Shown here one piece after another: positions 34,160-45,547 of a stretch of 64,000 nucleotides of DNA; the first letter of the stretch is position 1, and the number at the start of each line of letters is the position of its first letter. The position numbers and the translations under genes are program-made. Below the pieces are notes generated by a model, which was not told the origin of the DNA, searched no databases, and saw nothing but the letters and a program-made list of their open reading frames with translations. The DNA is from Agrostemma githago (lineage: Eukaryota > Streptophyta > Magnoliopsida > Caryophyllales > Caryophyllaceae): positions 30,956,771 through 31,020,770 of the forward strand of contig OY288257.1 in the NCBI GenBank assembly GCA_958450325.1, read 5' to 3'.

Positions 34160-34882
34160 TTACGGGTAGTACCGTTTGAGTTGATCCATGTTAGTCGGGG
34201 TTGAGAACTCTTGGCCATCTAAGTCAGCGAGGATCACGGCGCCTCCCGAGAGTATTTTCTTAATGAGGTAGGGGCCTGCCTGGTTTGGTTTGAATTTCCC
34301 TCTAGGGTCGACGGGAAGGGGTGCTCTAATGGACTTGGTTACTAAATTTCCCTCGTGTATGTTTCGGGATTTCACTCGTTTATTAAAGGCTCGTTGGATG
34401 CATTGTTGGTGTGCTTGTACGTTTGACAGGGCATGTATTATGCGCTCGTCTAGGAGTACTAGCTCATCATATCGTTTTTGGTTCTATACCTCTTCTGGAA
34501 TGCCGCTCTCTGCTAGTATCCTTAGTGACGGTATTTCTAGCTCTACGAGTTGGACTGCTTCAGAACCATAGGTTAGGTAGTATGGTGTCGCTCCAGTGGG
34601 TGTTCTATTGGATGTTCGGTATCCCCATAAGGCGAAGGGGATCTTGTTTGGCCAATCCCGATAATTGTCTATCATTTTCTTAAGGATTGTGGTTATGGTT
34701 TTGTTCGCTGTTTCTACGGGCATTCGTAGGGCTCTTTTGTTCTTGGCACCAGTGTTGGGTGGATATGACCCGTGGGTTCTAAATTCTAGGATTGCTTTAT
34801 ACCAAGGTTCTTCGGGGGTGTCATCGGTTTCGAGGCTGCGGATGTAGGCTGGTTGTTCGCTTCTTTCTACGCAAATGGGCAT
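34160..34882 (-). pseudogene. Integrase remnant of giant element
   Basis: Minus strand. It contains the end of the catalytic core (TANKTITTILKKMIDNYRDW, FALWGYRTS, RTPTGATPYYLTYGSEAV, VELEIPSLR) and, in a shifted frame, the C-terminal part (GNLVTKSI, GKFKPNQAGPYLIKKILSGG, STPTNMDQLKRYYP). The HHCC zinc finger and the first acidic residues of the DDE triad are missing. The upstream end (RSLETDDTPEEPWYKAILEF) belongs to the RNase H-integrase linker, so the core was removed by an internal deletion near 34760. Confidence 0.85.
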
Positions 34883-34914
34883 AGAAAAGAGATGATCGGG
34901 TATGTTTACTAGTG

Positions 34915-35240
34915 AGGCTAGTTTGGGTTACGCGTCAGCGAATTGGTTTTCTTCGCGGGGCATCTGAATGAAGTTGATTTCGGTAAATTCCCGGGACATT
35001 GTTTCTACTTTGGTTTGGTAAGGGATTCGGCTTTCGCTATAGACCTTCCAGCTTCCCGGGGCTTGGTTGACTACTAGTGATGAATCTCCGTGTACTCTAA
35101 GGTTTTTGATTCCTAGTTACAAGGCTGCTTTGAGACTTATTAGGCGGGCCTCGCGTTTGGCCTTTTTGGAGAAGTTTAGTTGGATGAGGATTTGTTCGTT
35201 GCAGGTTTATTGTTGTTTACTGATGGGTCGATCTCGGGGT
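34915..35240 (-). pseudogene. RNase H remnant of giant element
   Basis: Minus strand: KREARLISLKAAL, a stop, then LGIKNLRVHGDSSLVVNQ, PGSWKVYSESRIPYQTKVET and FIQMPREENQFADA. This is the C-terminal half of a gypsy/Tat RNase H (E..A...A, D-S motif). The N-terminal half and the whole RT are absent upstream. It runs into the integrase linker at 34882. Confidence 0.8.
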
Positions 35241-35548
35241 TGTGATGATTTTTTTCCTTTTCCTCTTTTTTGCTTTTAGAATGAATCAAGATGGACCATT
35301 AGTTGTAACCCTTGTGTTTTAGTCAGTTGTCATTGGTAATTGGCATAAGTCGAGTTCTTAAGCATTTCCCTTTTTTTAAAAAAACAACTGAGCGATTGTC
35401 GAGGCATGTTTGTGAAAAAGAAGATTGTTTATTGATAATAGTAAACGGGCTAGATACCCGCGATTTGTTTTGGGGGAGGTGGAGGACATGTCCCTCTCAC
35501 CTCCCTAGACTCGATGAAAAGAAAAACAAGACATTAATTATTATTATT
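35241..35548. other. Deletion scar between gag and RNase H
   Basis: About 300 bases with no protease or RT similarity visible. It stands in place of the several kilobases that would encode protease and RT in a complete Tat element. Confidence 0.5.
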
Positions 35549-36199
35549 TTAGCCTAGGCCCTTAGGATGAACTGGACTCAGACTCGGACTGGTCGCGTAT
35601 GCCTCTAAGCATCGAGGCTTCCTCCAGGGGATAACACCTTGACGGTGCCGCGGGTTAGTTCTTACTACTACTGACGCGACCGCTTCGTCGCCGGCCCCAT
35701 CGTCAGCAGACCGTGGTGTCTACTTTTTCACCAGAGGGAAAGTCCCGGCATCCACTAGGTCCTAGATGTTGTGCTTGAGGCGGTCACAGTCCTTAGTATC
35801 ATGTCCCCTTCCTTGATGATACAAGCAATAAGCACTGGGATCCCAATCCGCCCCTCGGGCTCCACGGGGTGGATCTAGGGTAGGGATGAGCTGGGATAAC
35901 TGCCAATCCTCGTTGGCGATTCTAAGGGCCTCGGCATAAGTCATGCCCAGGTTAGTAAGGCTTCTAAAAGGACGTCCCCCAAGGGCCGGGACAAACCTAG
36001 TTGACCCTAATCTCATCTTGCCCTTAGGGATGAAAGGCTTTTCTTCCACCTCCTCTTGAGGGAGGTTTTGTGCCCCGTCGGCCGCGCTCTCAAGCTTGCC
36101 GAGCTGAAGCAAGATATTGTCATGGGCGGAGGTTATTTGGGCCATGTTACTCTGCCCTAGCATTATGTTGAGTGATTCGAGGCTGTTGCTGGAGGACAT
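35549..36199 (-). pseudogene. gag C-terminal region of giant element
   Basis: Minus strand, from ATG at 36199. It holds MLGQSNMAQITSAHDNILL, KPFIPKGKMRLGS, TYAEALRIANEDWQL, then CLYHQGRGHDTKDC, the zinc finger typical of Tat/Ogre gag (C-x2-H...GH-x4-C), and DCDRLKHNI. An in-frame TAG at 35762 and another soon after break the frame; the C-terminal part (DLVDAGTFPLVKK) continues to a stop at 35549. The first TAG sits where relatives have Gln, consistent with a C-to-T change. Confidence 0.85.
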
Positions 36200-37823
36200 T
36201 TTTTGGATCTGCGAAGCAGGGCTAAGGATGAGATTGAAATGACCAGACGTTTTGAGACTCTAAGAATGCCCGTAATGGAGTGACACGGAAACGAGGCCCT
36301 TGACCCACGGGTGAGTGCGATCACTGACTTAAGGGCTCGGGTGCTTTAGACACTTGGTGTATTCGGCGAAATGCCTAACGAATTTTAAATCTCTTTAACG
36401 AGATGATTTGACACAAACCCCATAGGTGAGGTTTAAAGAGGACTTCTCAAAACGAGACGACCCAAAATGTAAGGCCTCGAGTAAAGGCGATCCTAGTGGC
36501 TAACACGGACAGTTAAACACACGGTTGTACGACATAAGATATTGATCGCGATCCCGGCTCAGGATCGAAGAATTTTAACATTTTTTTAAAACGACCGATA
36601 CTCGCAGAGGAGAGCCCCTTTTTTTTAAAAATGGTTTAGTAAAATTAGGGTGACGATGGTGTGGTGACATTGTTTGTGACAAAAATACGTGTTGTTATGC
36701 ACGTGTGTTGGAAATCAAGCGATAGCAAAGGTGCACAATTTTTTTTTTTTGAAAGAAATACGGTCTTTTGGCGGACCGGTTTTAAAATGTGAGGAAGCGA
36801 TTTTTTTTTTCATCGACACTACTATTAATTAGCTAGTTCGATATCGGATGCGTGTGGTGTTTTAAAGGTGTGACTAATGTCCTTGGAAAGGGTTTAGGTA
36901 GTGAATAGTTTTTTGTTTAGAAAAAGTCATTTTTTCTTTAAAACGAGCGATCCACGTTTATCGGTTGTAATAACTAGCCATCGACAATGGACAGTGGTGT
37001 GTTGTGAAAAGTGTTTTGAGAATGTAATAACCATTTCAGATTTCTTGACTTCATTACTTGAAGCTTTGGTTGCGTTAACGGTATATGTAAAAACTTTCTT
37101 TTTCTTTTTGAAAATACAATGTAACCGTTTGGTGTGCCTTGACCCCATTAATTGGGAGTTTCGGTAATATTAACGGTATTTGTTGTTTGACGGACTTTAC
37201 TTTTAACCGTGAGACGGCGTTTTTGAAATCGTGTTTTGTTTTGAAAATGTCGAGTGTAAATTTTTCCATGGTGACAGCTTCTGAAAGTGTATGTTTTTTG
37301 TTTTTTTGAAATCGTGACTTGACCGGAGTATCGGCATTTCAGAAATCGTCTCGAAAAGATGAGATATTTTTCGAAAACAAAATTGGGTGCGGTTGAATAT
37401 GTTGGCGTGGTTGAGTCCGAATTTTAGTATGTTATTTTGGTTCGATTGTTCAAACACGCTACACATAACTAGGAATGCATACACTCATGCAGGATGCAGA
37501 CTCAAGTAGGTTTAGGGTAGGCTACAGCCCACGAATAGTCTTCACTTAGGCATTAACAATAGTCTTGGGAGACAAGTGTCATACCGTTTGTTTGGAACTA
37601 TCAGCTTATTAATCCCGCGATTACGCGTTAGGCAGCCGGAGCGTCAATCGAGGATCTCTCCGCGTGTCCCTAGAGATCTTACCGCGAAGAGGTCGATTGG
37701 TCCTAATATCGTTTAGGGTGGGCTTTTTAAGGCCAAAACCTGTAGTGACCACAACTAGGAACTAAGACATGAGCTTCACCGACCTCGTTCAAGTTACACC
37801 ACCACTGGAAATTTGTTTCCAAG
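36200..37823 (-). other. Giant-element leader between PBS and gag
   Basis: About 1.6 kb, no gene supported. It is rich in T and A homopolymer runs. Start and end of gag relative to known Tat elements suggest the N-terminal gag may once have lain here, but I cannot see it. Confidence 0.5.
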
Positions 37824-37841
37824 TCCCCAGCGGAGTCACCA
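37824..37841 (-). promoter_or_regulatory. Primer binding site, tRNA-Arg
   Basis: On the minus strand TGGTGACTCCGCTGGGGA, the tRNA-Arg-type PBS used by Ogre/Tat elements, with G-to-A-type change from TGGCGACTCC. It lies three bases from the LTR end. Confidence 0.85.
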
Positions 37842-37844
37842 AAC

Positions 37845-40007
37845 TATGAACGTCCGTCCGCACCGCCCGGCGCCCCATGCGCGCGCGCGGGACAGGCCCG
37901 GTTTTCAACGTGTGGCAGCGGCCACCCACGCGGCCCCCTCTCTGCCGGGAGCCGGTCCGATCTCGCATACGGGGCGAAGTGTCGGACCTCGATTTGGATG
38001 ACGATATGGACTTGTACTAGACGGGTGTGGGGCACCCGTGTTTCCGTTTGGGAATCGATCGAGCCGTGGTTGTAAATGTTTAAAGGTCGTTTTGTTTGGT
38101 AAGGCGACCTTTTTAGTGAACTGAAGTTGTCGTGATTTGTGGAGTCGCCACCGAGTCAAATTGTGGGGACTCGGAAACCGTTCAAGTCAACTTTGATCCC
38201 TTGCCGGCTCAAAGTTGAGTGGCACGGGACCTAAAGATAAAGACTTGTACCCTTAAGCACTCCATGCCTTGAATGACTCTCGTTGCCAATGGTTTCGGAC
38301 ATCCGGAAACCTTTGATTCTAAGTAAGGGGTGAGGGTACGTATTGGGAAGTTCACAAAGAACACCCAACCCCGCCCGCACTATAGTGGCCTCTACTAATC
38401 AATCGGTGGGCTGATTTCCTAGTTCCTTTGTTGTGGTGGTAGTACTGTAACATCCGTTGTTTTAACCCTAAATCTTTTGCTATGTCGGTTGTTTAAGGAC
38501 AAGTAAGTTTTGCCGTCGAGGTAGTTGTGTTTACATTCTTTGCATGCGATTTCACGTGACAAGCAGGCCATTAAAAGATGCACGTAGGAGAGTAGAGAGT
38601 ACTAGTATTATACGTATTAGAAAACCAGTTTTAAAGTGATAATACGGATATTAGTCATTCTTGTGGTATACCTTACCTGGTATTCTGCTTAAGATGCATC
38701 GGTTCGGTATTAATAGAGATGCGTCGAACCAAATGAGGTGAGCACTGGGACTAATACGGAACCCGACCATCGCTTTGTTCATTTTTAGTTGCTTTACGTT
38801 TTGAACTCCGTGTTAGGTGATTTAGCATGCGATTATATGGTCATAAAAGCGATAAATCATACGAAAAACTATAAAGCGAATGTAAGTAAATCACATTGTG
38901 AGGAGTTGCGCCCTCGGAGTATACACTAAGCGGGACTCGATGCATAGATAGTTTCGGGAACGGATCTCGGAATTACTCGGGTCTATTTAGTGTGTTTTAG
39001 TGTTTGCGGTTGAAGTTGGGACGTTACGTATTTTAGTAGATGTATATGTGGGCCTAGTGCCCATATCTAGTGTTATCGTAGTGCATAATAATAGAAAGTG
39101 CAAATATGGAAAGTTTTGTTTAGATGACAACCTAGTGACGACTCTATCAACATGCGGATCCTCCTAACTTGACCAGTAACTCCGGCAGAGCTCCGTTACC
39201 GTTTGATTTTCCCGCGGCTACTCCGGCAGAGTTTCGTTGCTAAGGACTAGTTCTTCGGCTAATCCGGCAGAACCTAGGTACTATTTTTGAGCTAGTCGAT
39301 CACAGGCACCTCGGTATCGAGTGGGGTGCTCGAAGGTGAGGAGTAGCGTCGATTTCGCTTTTATTTTATTTTCGGAACTACGATCGAGTGGATCGTTTGC
39401 CTCGGGTGTCGGAGTGCGTGCCCTTAGCGAGAGTTTAGAGGGAGAAGAGAGAGTTGAGTTGTGTGAAATGAGGACGTGAAGGGGAGTATTTATAGGTGTT
39501 TTCGGCCCTCGTCGCCCATATAGGCGCGTGAGATGGGGCGGACAAGGTCTCGGGCGCCTGGGCTCAGGCGTGGGGATTCTTAGGCGCGTGAGGCGGGGCG
39601 GTTGGAGTTTTGAAGATACGATTTTGATACTTTACAAAACCAAGAGACGGGTGTATGATTCATAACTTAGGGCCGAAGTCTTCCGGTGTTTATTCTAGCG
39701 CCGTGGGTTTAGTGGGCCTCGGGTGTTCATCCCGAGGTTCGCTTGTCGTGGTGTTGAATCGGTTCGAGTTTCGGGACCGACTCGGGGTCCCGGTGTTGGA
39801 ATTGACTCTAATTAGTGTCTATGCGATCTTAACGACGCGACTAAGGTTGCCATCACGTTAGTTTATTTTTCCCGAATAATTTATTTGATCCGTTCTATAG
39901 AGAAACTATCTAAAGCACCGCGAACCCGCGTCACGTTGCAGTCCTATCGTCATCGGGTGTTTGTTGGACACTTCTACAGCCACCAGGTCCAAATCTGGGT
40001 GTCTACA
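37845..40007 (-). repeat. 5' LTR of giant element
   Basis: Pair of 14920-17081. On the minus strand it starts TGTAGACACCCAGATTTGG and ends CGGACGTTCATA; the pair ends CGGACGTCCACA, so the terminal CA has become TA by transitions in this copy. Confidence 0.9.
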
Positions 40008-40389
40008 CTTATATAAGGACCTTAACCTCATTTGTTTTAGGCAGACTTTTATGAATGATAACCAGAGATTTATATCAACAAAAACCTTAATTAAGCTTGT
40101 GCATTGTTGTAATTTTTTTAAGTTAGACTAGTTATTCAACATGTGCAAGGCTATGGGTGTTTGAACAGTAATCTGTGGCATAATTTAGGCTAAATTCTAT
40201 GCTTTACTGTGAGTTATCTTAAGTAGTGTGTACGTGTGTTTAGTTCTTAATTCTATGTTGAGCTATGAGTTAAGGCATAGGAAACCCCAATTATGTGACT
40301 GTAATCCCTATGCTTTGCTGTGGGGGTTCCTAGTTCATCTTCCATATCTTTTCCTTTGTCCAAATCCTTTGCATACCCTATTGTTTACA
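40008..40389 (+). repeat. RX 5' LTR, right part
   Basis: From the giant element's right junction to about 10 bases before the tRNA-iMet-like PBS. It begins CTTATATAAGG, which together with 14911-14919 gives AAGGCCTATATAAGGACC, a TATA box. The LTR end near 40389 (TTTACA) is approximate. Confidence 0.6.
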
Positions 40390-40398
40390 CTAAAATTC

Positions 40399-40416
40399 TG
40401 GTAACAGAGCTTTGGT
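40399..40416 (+). promoter_or_regulatory. RX primer binding site, tRNA-iMet-like
   Basis: TGGTAACAGAGCTTTGGT, one base from the usual TGGTATCAGAGC core used by many chromoviruses. Confidence 0.75.
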
Positions 40417-41204
40417 TGTGAGTTCATTAAAATCTAACTACATTAAAAACACAACAACAACCCCATGAGTGATGGCATTTCTGGCACAGTCAATGTCATG
40501 GTCTAAGCTCTCAACAACATGATGGACCAAGCCAACAACATGAGAGGTTTTGAAGGAGGCTTGTGTGCAACGAGGAGAGGTAGAGGCTGAGGTCATAGAA
40601 GAGGAGGAAGAGGACCAGGTCTTGGAATGGAAGACTTCTCAGACTCAGAAGCAAGCCGACATGAGGAGGAACCTGAACACTTTGACAAGCACCTAAAGAT
40701 AGAAATTCATGACCTTCCAGTGGTTTAAATCCTGATGAACAACTATAAAAGATTTAGGGATGTAGAAAGACTCTTTGAGCACAAAGAATACAATTATGTT
40801 AAGTTCTTTAAAATTCTAATTCTAAAAATGAAAGGCTATGCATCTTTGCGGTATGAAAACATGAAGTTTTAGAGGACTAGGGAGGGTAAGGAACCTATTC
40901 AATCTTGGTCTAAGCTTAAGAAGAAACTTTTAAACAAGTTTGTGGCTAAGGATTACACACATGATCTGTTCATTATGTTGTCTAAACTAAAGCAAAATGA
41001 AAGACCTGTAAAAGCCTTCTTGAGAGACTTTGAACAGTTGAGTCTATAGTCTGAAATTACTGAAAAATCTAAGAAAAAGATTGCTAGGTTCTTAGAGAGT
41101 CTAGACACTAGCATAACTAACAAGGTTAAGATACAACCCCTGTGATCATTTGATGATGTGGTGAGCCTGTCACTCATGGTAGAAGAAAAAATGGGAAAGC
41201 CAAA

Positions 41205-41635
41205 GTCTATTTTATTTGGTAAAGCTAGGTTTATATTAAGCTCAAACCAATTACAAAACAATATAAGGGCATTTCCTTATCTACATCACACGAACCTTAC
41301 AAAGATTGCTTCATTAGCTACGAGGCCTCTTGATGACAAGGTTATGTCTTAGCTTCATTCCTTTCCTTCTAAAAAACAATACAACATAGCCAGCAAAGTA
41401 GCATTCATAATCAGTTTCCTTTAATTTCGACCTTCTGGACTGCTACACTGTATCAATGCTGAACAATTGCTGCTCTCAGCAATTCAACCAACATGCCAAA
41501 ATTCCCCTTACATGTTTCACATATTCACAATCCCCTAACAAGTGCTTATGAGTCTCACGCTGCTGCTGACATATACAACACACACTATGTTGTGTCTAAG
41601 TCTGCTGTCAAGACTAGACAATTTATTTATTTATA
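41205..41635 (-). mobile_element. 5'-truncated LINE tail 1
   Basis: Minus strand. In changing frames it shows a zf-RVT-like segment (QQRETHKHLLGDCEY and VKHVRGILACWL) near 41480-41590, then a 3' region ending near TTTGGTAAAGC at about 41216 (minus-strand ...CTTTACCAAA). It interrupts RX gag after GKPKS. Boundaries are approximate. Confidence 0.55.
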
Positions 41636-43095
41636 TTTACTTTTTTTGGTAAGGGTAAGTATATTGAGTAAACGAATTTACATCATGGACATTTACATAA
41701 GCCTCGTAAGGCTAGAAATGAAATGGGTTATTTCTTAACAATAATACCAACTATGGGGGTGCTTCTTATATTAATACCAACTATACCTAATCCCGGTTTA
41801 ATATGAACTATCCTCTCATTCATCTCTCTTTATAACCAACGTCTTTTTTACCTGTAAAAACCGGTAATTGTGACCTGCTAGGTTTTGGTGCGCCTCTTCT
41901 TCTTCTTCGCCTTTATATTCATCAAATTAAAAGTCATCATCCATTATCAACCTTCAAAACCCCCATTGACACAATGAGATGTGATTATTCATCTGCATCC
42001 TCCTCTAATTCGTATCCTTCAAATGTCAGAATCTTTTTTTTTGCAAACGTCAGCTAAGATGGTCCAATCTATTTACCACAATTTTAAAATAAGATGCTCC
42101 AATCTATTTACCTAATTTCAGAAAATTTAAGAAAACCAATGGCAAGAGGAAATGTCGAGTTCAAAAATGGCGAGAGAAGAGTACGTAGTAATGAGGGAAG
42201 AAGTGTACAGAGTATGATGAGAGGGGGGACTTTAATTCAAAAGAAATTAAAAGGAAAAGGGAACCGACTCATCAGGTAGCCGGTAACTTGTTATAAAGAG
42301 AGATTAATGAGGGGATAGTTCATATTAAAATGGGATTACGTATAGTTCGTATTAATATAAGAAGCACCCCAATAGTTGGTATTATTGTTATGAAATAACC
42401 CAAATGAAATTGGAGTCTCTAGTGTTTAAATTGTAGACTCTCTTATTTTTATAAAATTCCTTAAACTCTTTGTAGACTATAGCTGCAAGTCTTTCCGATT
42501 TAGTCAATTGATGCTCCATCCTGCTTTTATTCCTTTGGTTCCAAATATGATAGATTAATGCGTTAATCATACCATTCTTTATAGCCTTTTGCAACTTCGA
42601 CCCTTTCAGTCGATTTCTCCCTTGTTCACTAAGTTCAATATTGCAATTCCGGCCACACTTCTTCCTTACCTCAAGAATGAACTTCCTGCTGAACTCACAT
42701 CGAATAAAAAGGTGTTCCACCGTCTCCGGTTCAGTAGCACAGATGCAACATAGATTATCGTCAGTAATTCCGAATTTGTATAATCTGTCTTTAACGTTGA
42801 ATGCTTGAAGATGATGAAGCCACGCGATCATGTTTTGCTTAGGAAGTGCTCAGCTCGTCAAAGATGGTTATGCCAGTCCACTCGAGGACTCTTTTCTCTC
42901 AGCCATTCATACGCACCAGCTACGTTGTACTCCTTTCCCGCCTGCAGATTAGCATCGCAGTACTGCTTGAGATTATCTCTAGCTTGGCAAACTTTCCGCC
43001 AAGTCCAACTTGTGTTCGCTAAAGGTTGATAGTTGTCCCAATTCTTCCCCTTCAGATACACGTGATGGACCCATTGAACCCATAGCTAGCCTTTA
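41636..43095 (-). mobile_element. 5'-truncated LINE tail 2
   Basis: Minus strand. It begins at about 43095 with WVQWVHHVYLKGKNWDNY, then WRKVCQARDNLKQYCDANLQ, the zf-RVT domain (FGITDDNLCCICATEPETVE, HLFIRCEFSRKFI), and the tail HIWNQRNKSRMEHQLTKSER to about 42410. After a MITE (41725-42401) the 3' region ends in a T-run (about 41640), the poly-A of the minus strand. Frames are nearly open, so this copy is younger than the LINE at 11480-14495. Confidence 0.8.
41725..42401. mobile_element. Mutator-type MITE in LINE tail 2
   Basis: 677 bp with long inverted ends of more than 100 bases (GGGTTATTTCTTAACAATAA at left, TTATTGTTATGAAATAACCC at right). Flanked by the 9-bp duplication AAATGAAAT at 41716-41724 and 42402-42410. 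A 9-bp duplication with long inverted repeats is the Mutator-like signature. No transposase inside. Confidence 0.92.
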
Positions 43096-43789
43096 AGGGT
43101 GATGAAACTCCTAAAGTTGCATCAGCACCTCCCCTAGATGATGGGAAAAAAAAATTAGGACATAATCCTAGTAGCTCTGTGCCTGAAGGGAGGATTAGGT
43201 GCTTCTAGTGTCAAGGGTATGGCTATTTCAGGAAGGACTGTCTTTCTAAGAGAGCCTTGACTCTTATGGAGGCACTACTACAAAACATCAAATAGACAAC
43301 CGTTTTTTTTTTTTGCCATAGACAACTGACTTACAACAGTTGAGTAGTTTGGAGTTGTATATTAGTCTAAGCATAGACATCTGTTTTACAACAGTTGTCT
43401 ATTGGTTAATAAGCAATTGTTTTTCTAGAACAACAGTTGTCTATTACGTATATAGACAACTGTTTTTCTAAAACAACAGTTGTCTATATACATAATAGGC
43501 AACTATTTTCTGAAATACGTATATATAGATATTTTCTTATATATGTATACATATTTTATGTTTTTTTTAATAATTCTTAAATACGTACATATTAACAAAC
43601 CATAAAAAAGGAATACCATAGCGAATAATTGAACAAAAGAAGTTACATTTTTTATAAAATTCAACATCCAAAAGATACATAAAATCATTATCCAACATCC
43701 AAAATCCAAAAGGTACACGTAAAATCATTATCCATGTCCAAAAGTACCTAAAACCATAATCCAACTAACACCTTGTCCGCATAAGGTAA

Positions 43790-45511
43790 TCCGATGCATC
43801 ATATACGACTAATTATTAAGAAAATAATCCGCCCATAATCCACGAACCTCGTCAATATCTTCTTGAGAATATGGTATCATATCGTTGAAATGCTACAAAA
43901 TCAATAATATAAATGAACTAATTATTTTGTCTCAATTATGTGCATAAAACAAATGATTGAAACAAGAGAAAGTGTGAAAATCCAAGTCTTACCTCATTGA
44001 CGGTTCTCTTCAAATCAGAACGAGTGATAATTTCGATCATATATCTCATCACGTAATAACCGCACTCTGTTTTCCGAGCATGAGGAGCCGACTACATTGC
44101 AACAAGTATAACAAAGTGTAAGAGTCGTACAAATGACGAAATACAAGATACAACATACACATACATGGATGAAGGTTATTAGTAACAAGATGACCTGTAA
44201 CCATACCGTAAATAGATAAATGAGAATTCTAACATTGTACTCCTCAATTTTTAATCTATTAAGTTTTTTTTAATGTTGTATCCCTGTTTTCTTAGAAATG
44301 CATAATAATTGTAATATGTCTACTCATAAGTAGGTTCATATGCGTATGTATTATTATTATGATTAGGTTGAGCGTACCTAAGCTAAGAACATTTTTCTCC
44401 TCGAATTTTGACTCCGACACGACCCACAGAACATATCATGCACTCTGTGTGGCGTATCAGAATAAATTAGTATACTACGATACTAAACCGTGTCAGTCCA
44501 CCGATTTATTTTCAGAACATATCATGCACTCTGTGATTTGGCTGATATGATGTTGGCACTACATTCAGCCAAATCACAAATCATGTCATACTGCCTAAGG
44601 CAATATCATAAAAATAACAATCTAACAGCACATGTCCACAAAACTTACATGACTAGTGCGAGACACAATTCCGCCCCTTTTCGCTCCCAGCTATTCCAGG
44701 TACGAAACTGTAACTGCTTACTCCTTTTTGGGTGACACATTGACCATATTGCTAATCAAAACTCTCGTCATACCGCATAAGGAAATAGCATATCCGCATA
44801 AGTACGGTTTAGTTGCATTTGACTTTTTAATGGAGTTGTTTGCCTAGTGAATTTAATCTATTAAGTTAACCTGATTGTGTCCGACCCGAAAATGGCACGG
44901 TTTGAACTGACCAACCTCCAACCCGAACCCAACTCTGTTGACCCGTTTGTACCGAATACATAATACATATCATCAAACAAACACTGACATGCACCACATG
45001 AACAAAGAATTTGGATTACCACCAGAAATAAAAACAAGTTGCTTGGTTTTAGCTACCATTTTTGTTAAGGCAATTCTCGCAAATTACATCAACAATAATC
45101 CCAAATCACCCAGATTGAACCAATTAACACAATCACAAGCCTCATTTTTTCATCATAGAAGCAAACGATTCATATAATATACGAGGTTTAAATAAGTACA
45201 TACATTAACTTTCACCCACTGCGGAATTTGAGACCTCTTCCTTGTACCCCCTGTATAGCCGTACACTTTTATAGACCTAGCACGGGAAAAAGAAAAGTTA
45301 AGTTACTATTAAAGAAGAAACATAAGTAAAATGAAAAAATTATCTATAGTAATAAATTGAGATAACTCACGTATTAAGTAAAGTTTTAAATCCACTAGGC
45401 TCGGACTTTCCAAGTGGGTCAAACCAATATACTTGGTTATGCTCAACAATATCTATCAAAGCAAGCATCCAATGTTCCCTATTAACATTAAAATCAACTT
45501 CCCTTAATCAA

Positions 45512-45547
<36 letters not shown>

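Larger units (their letters stand above)
14920..40007 (-). mobile_element. Giant Ogre/Tat-type Ty3/gypsy element with antisense genes
   Basis: Minus strand, about 25.1 kb including a nested 7.1-kb family-A element and a solo LTR. The 5' LTR is 40007-37845, the PBS (tRNA-Arg) is 37841-37824, gag is 36199-35549, RNase H about 35240-34915, integrase remnant 34882-34160, the PPT 17096-17082, and the 3' LTR 17081-14920. Protease, RT and most of integrase are gone. Between integrase and PPT lie two plus-strand (antisense) spliced genes and several tandem arrays. Flanks CCTAT (14915-14919) and CTTAT (40008-40012) differ by one transition and are probably the target duplication. LTR size, PBS, PPT and the gag zinc finger fit the Tat/Ogre lineage. 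Confidence 0.88.
40465..43269 (+). pseudogene. RX gag pseudogene, interrupted by LINE tails
   Basis: ATG at 40465. The frame reads through scattered stops: GGRGPGLGMEDFSDSEASRH, MKGYASLRYENMKF, SWSKLKKKLLNKFVAKDY, SKLKQNERPVKAFLRDFEQL, SLSLMVEEKMGKPKS, up to about 41204. After two LINE inserts it resumes at about 43096 with RCF-stop-CQGYGYFRKDC, the CCHC knuckle, with the residue before Cys2 lost to a stop. It then reaches the CACTA junction at 43269. This layout (gag core, LMVEEEMG-like motif, CCHC) is that of Ty3/gypsy chromoviruses. The stops are mostly TAG, TGA or TAA in place of sense codons one transition away. Confidence 0.85.

Noticed and set aside
33836..34179. Overlapping open frames of 82-94 residues
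   Set aside because: They cover the 100-bp tandem repeats and T-runs; translation is repetitive in three frames.
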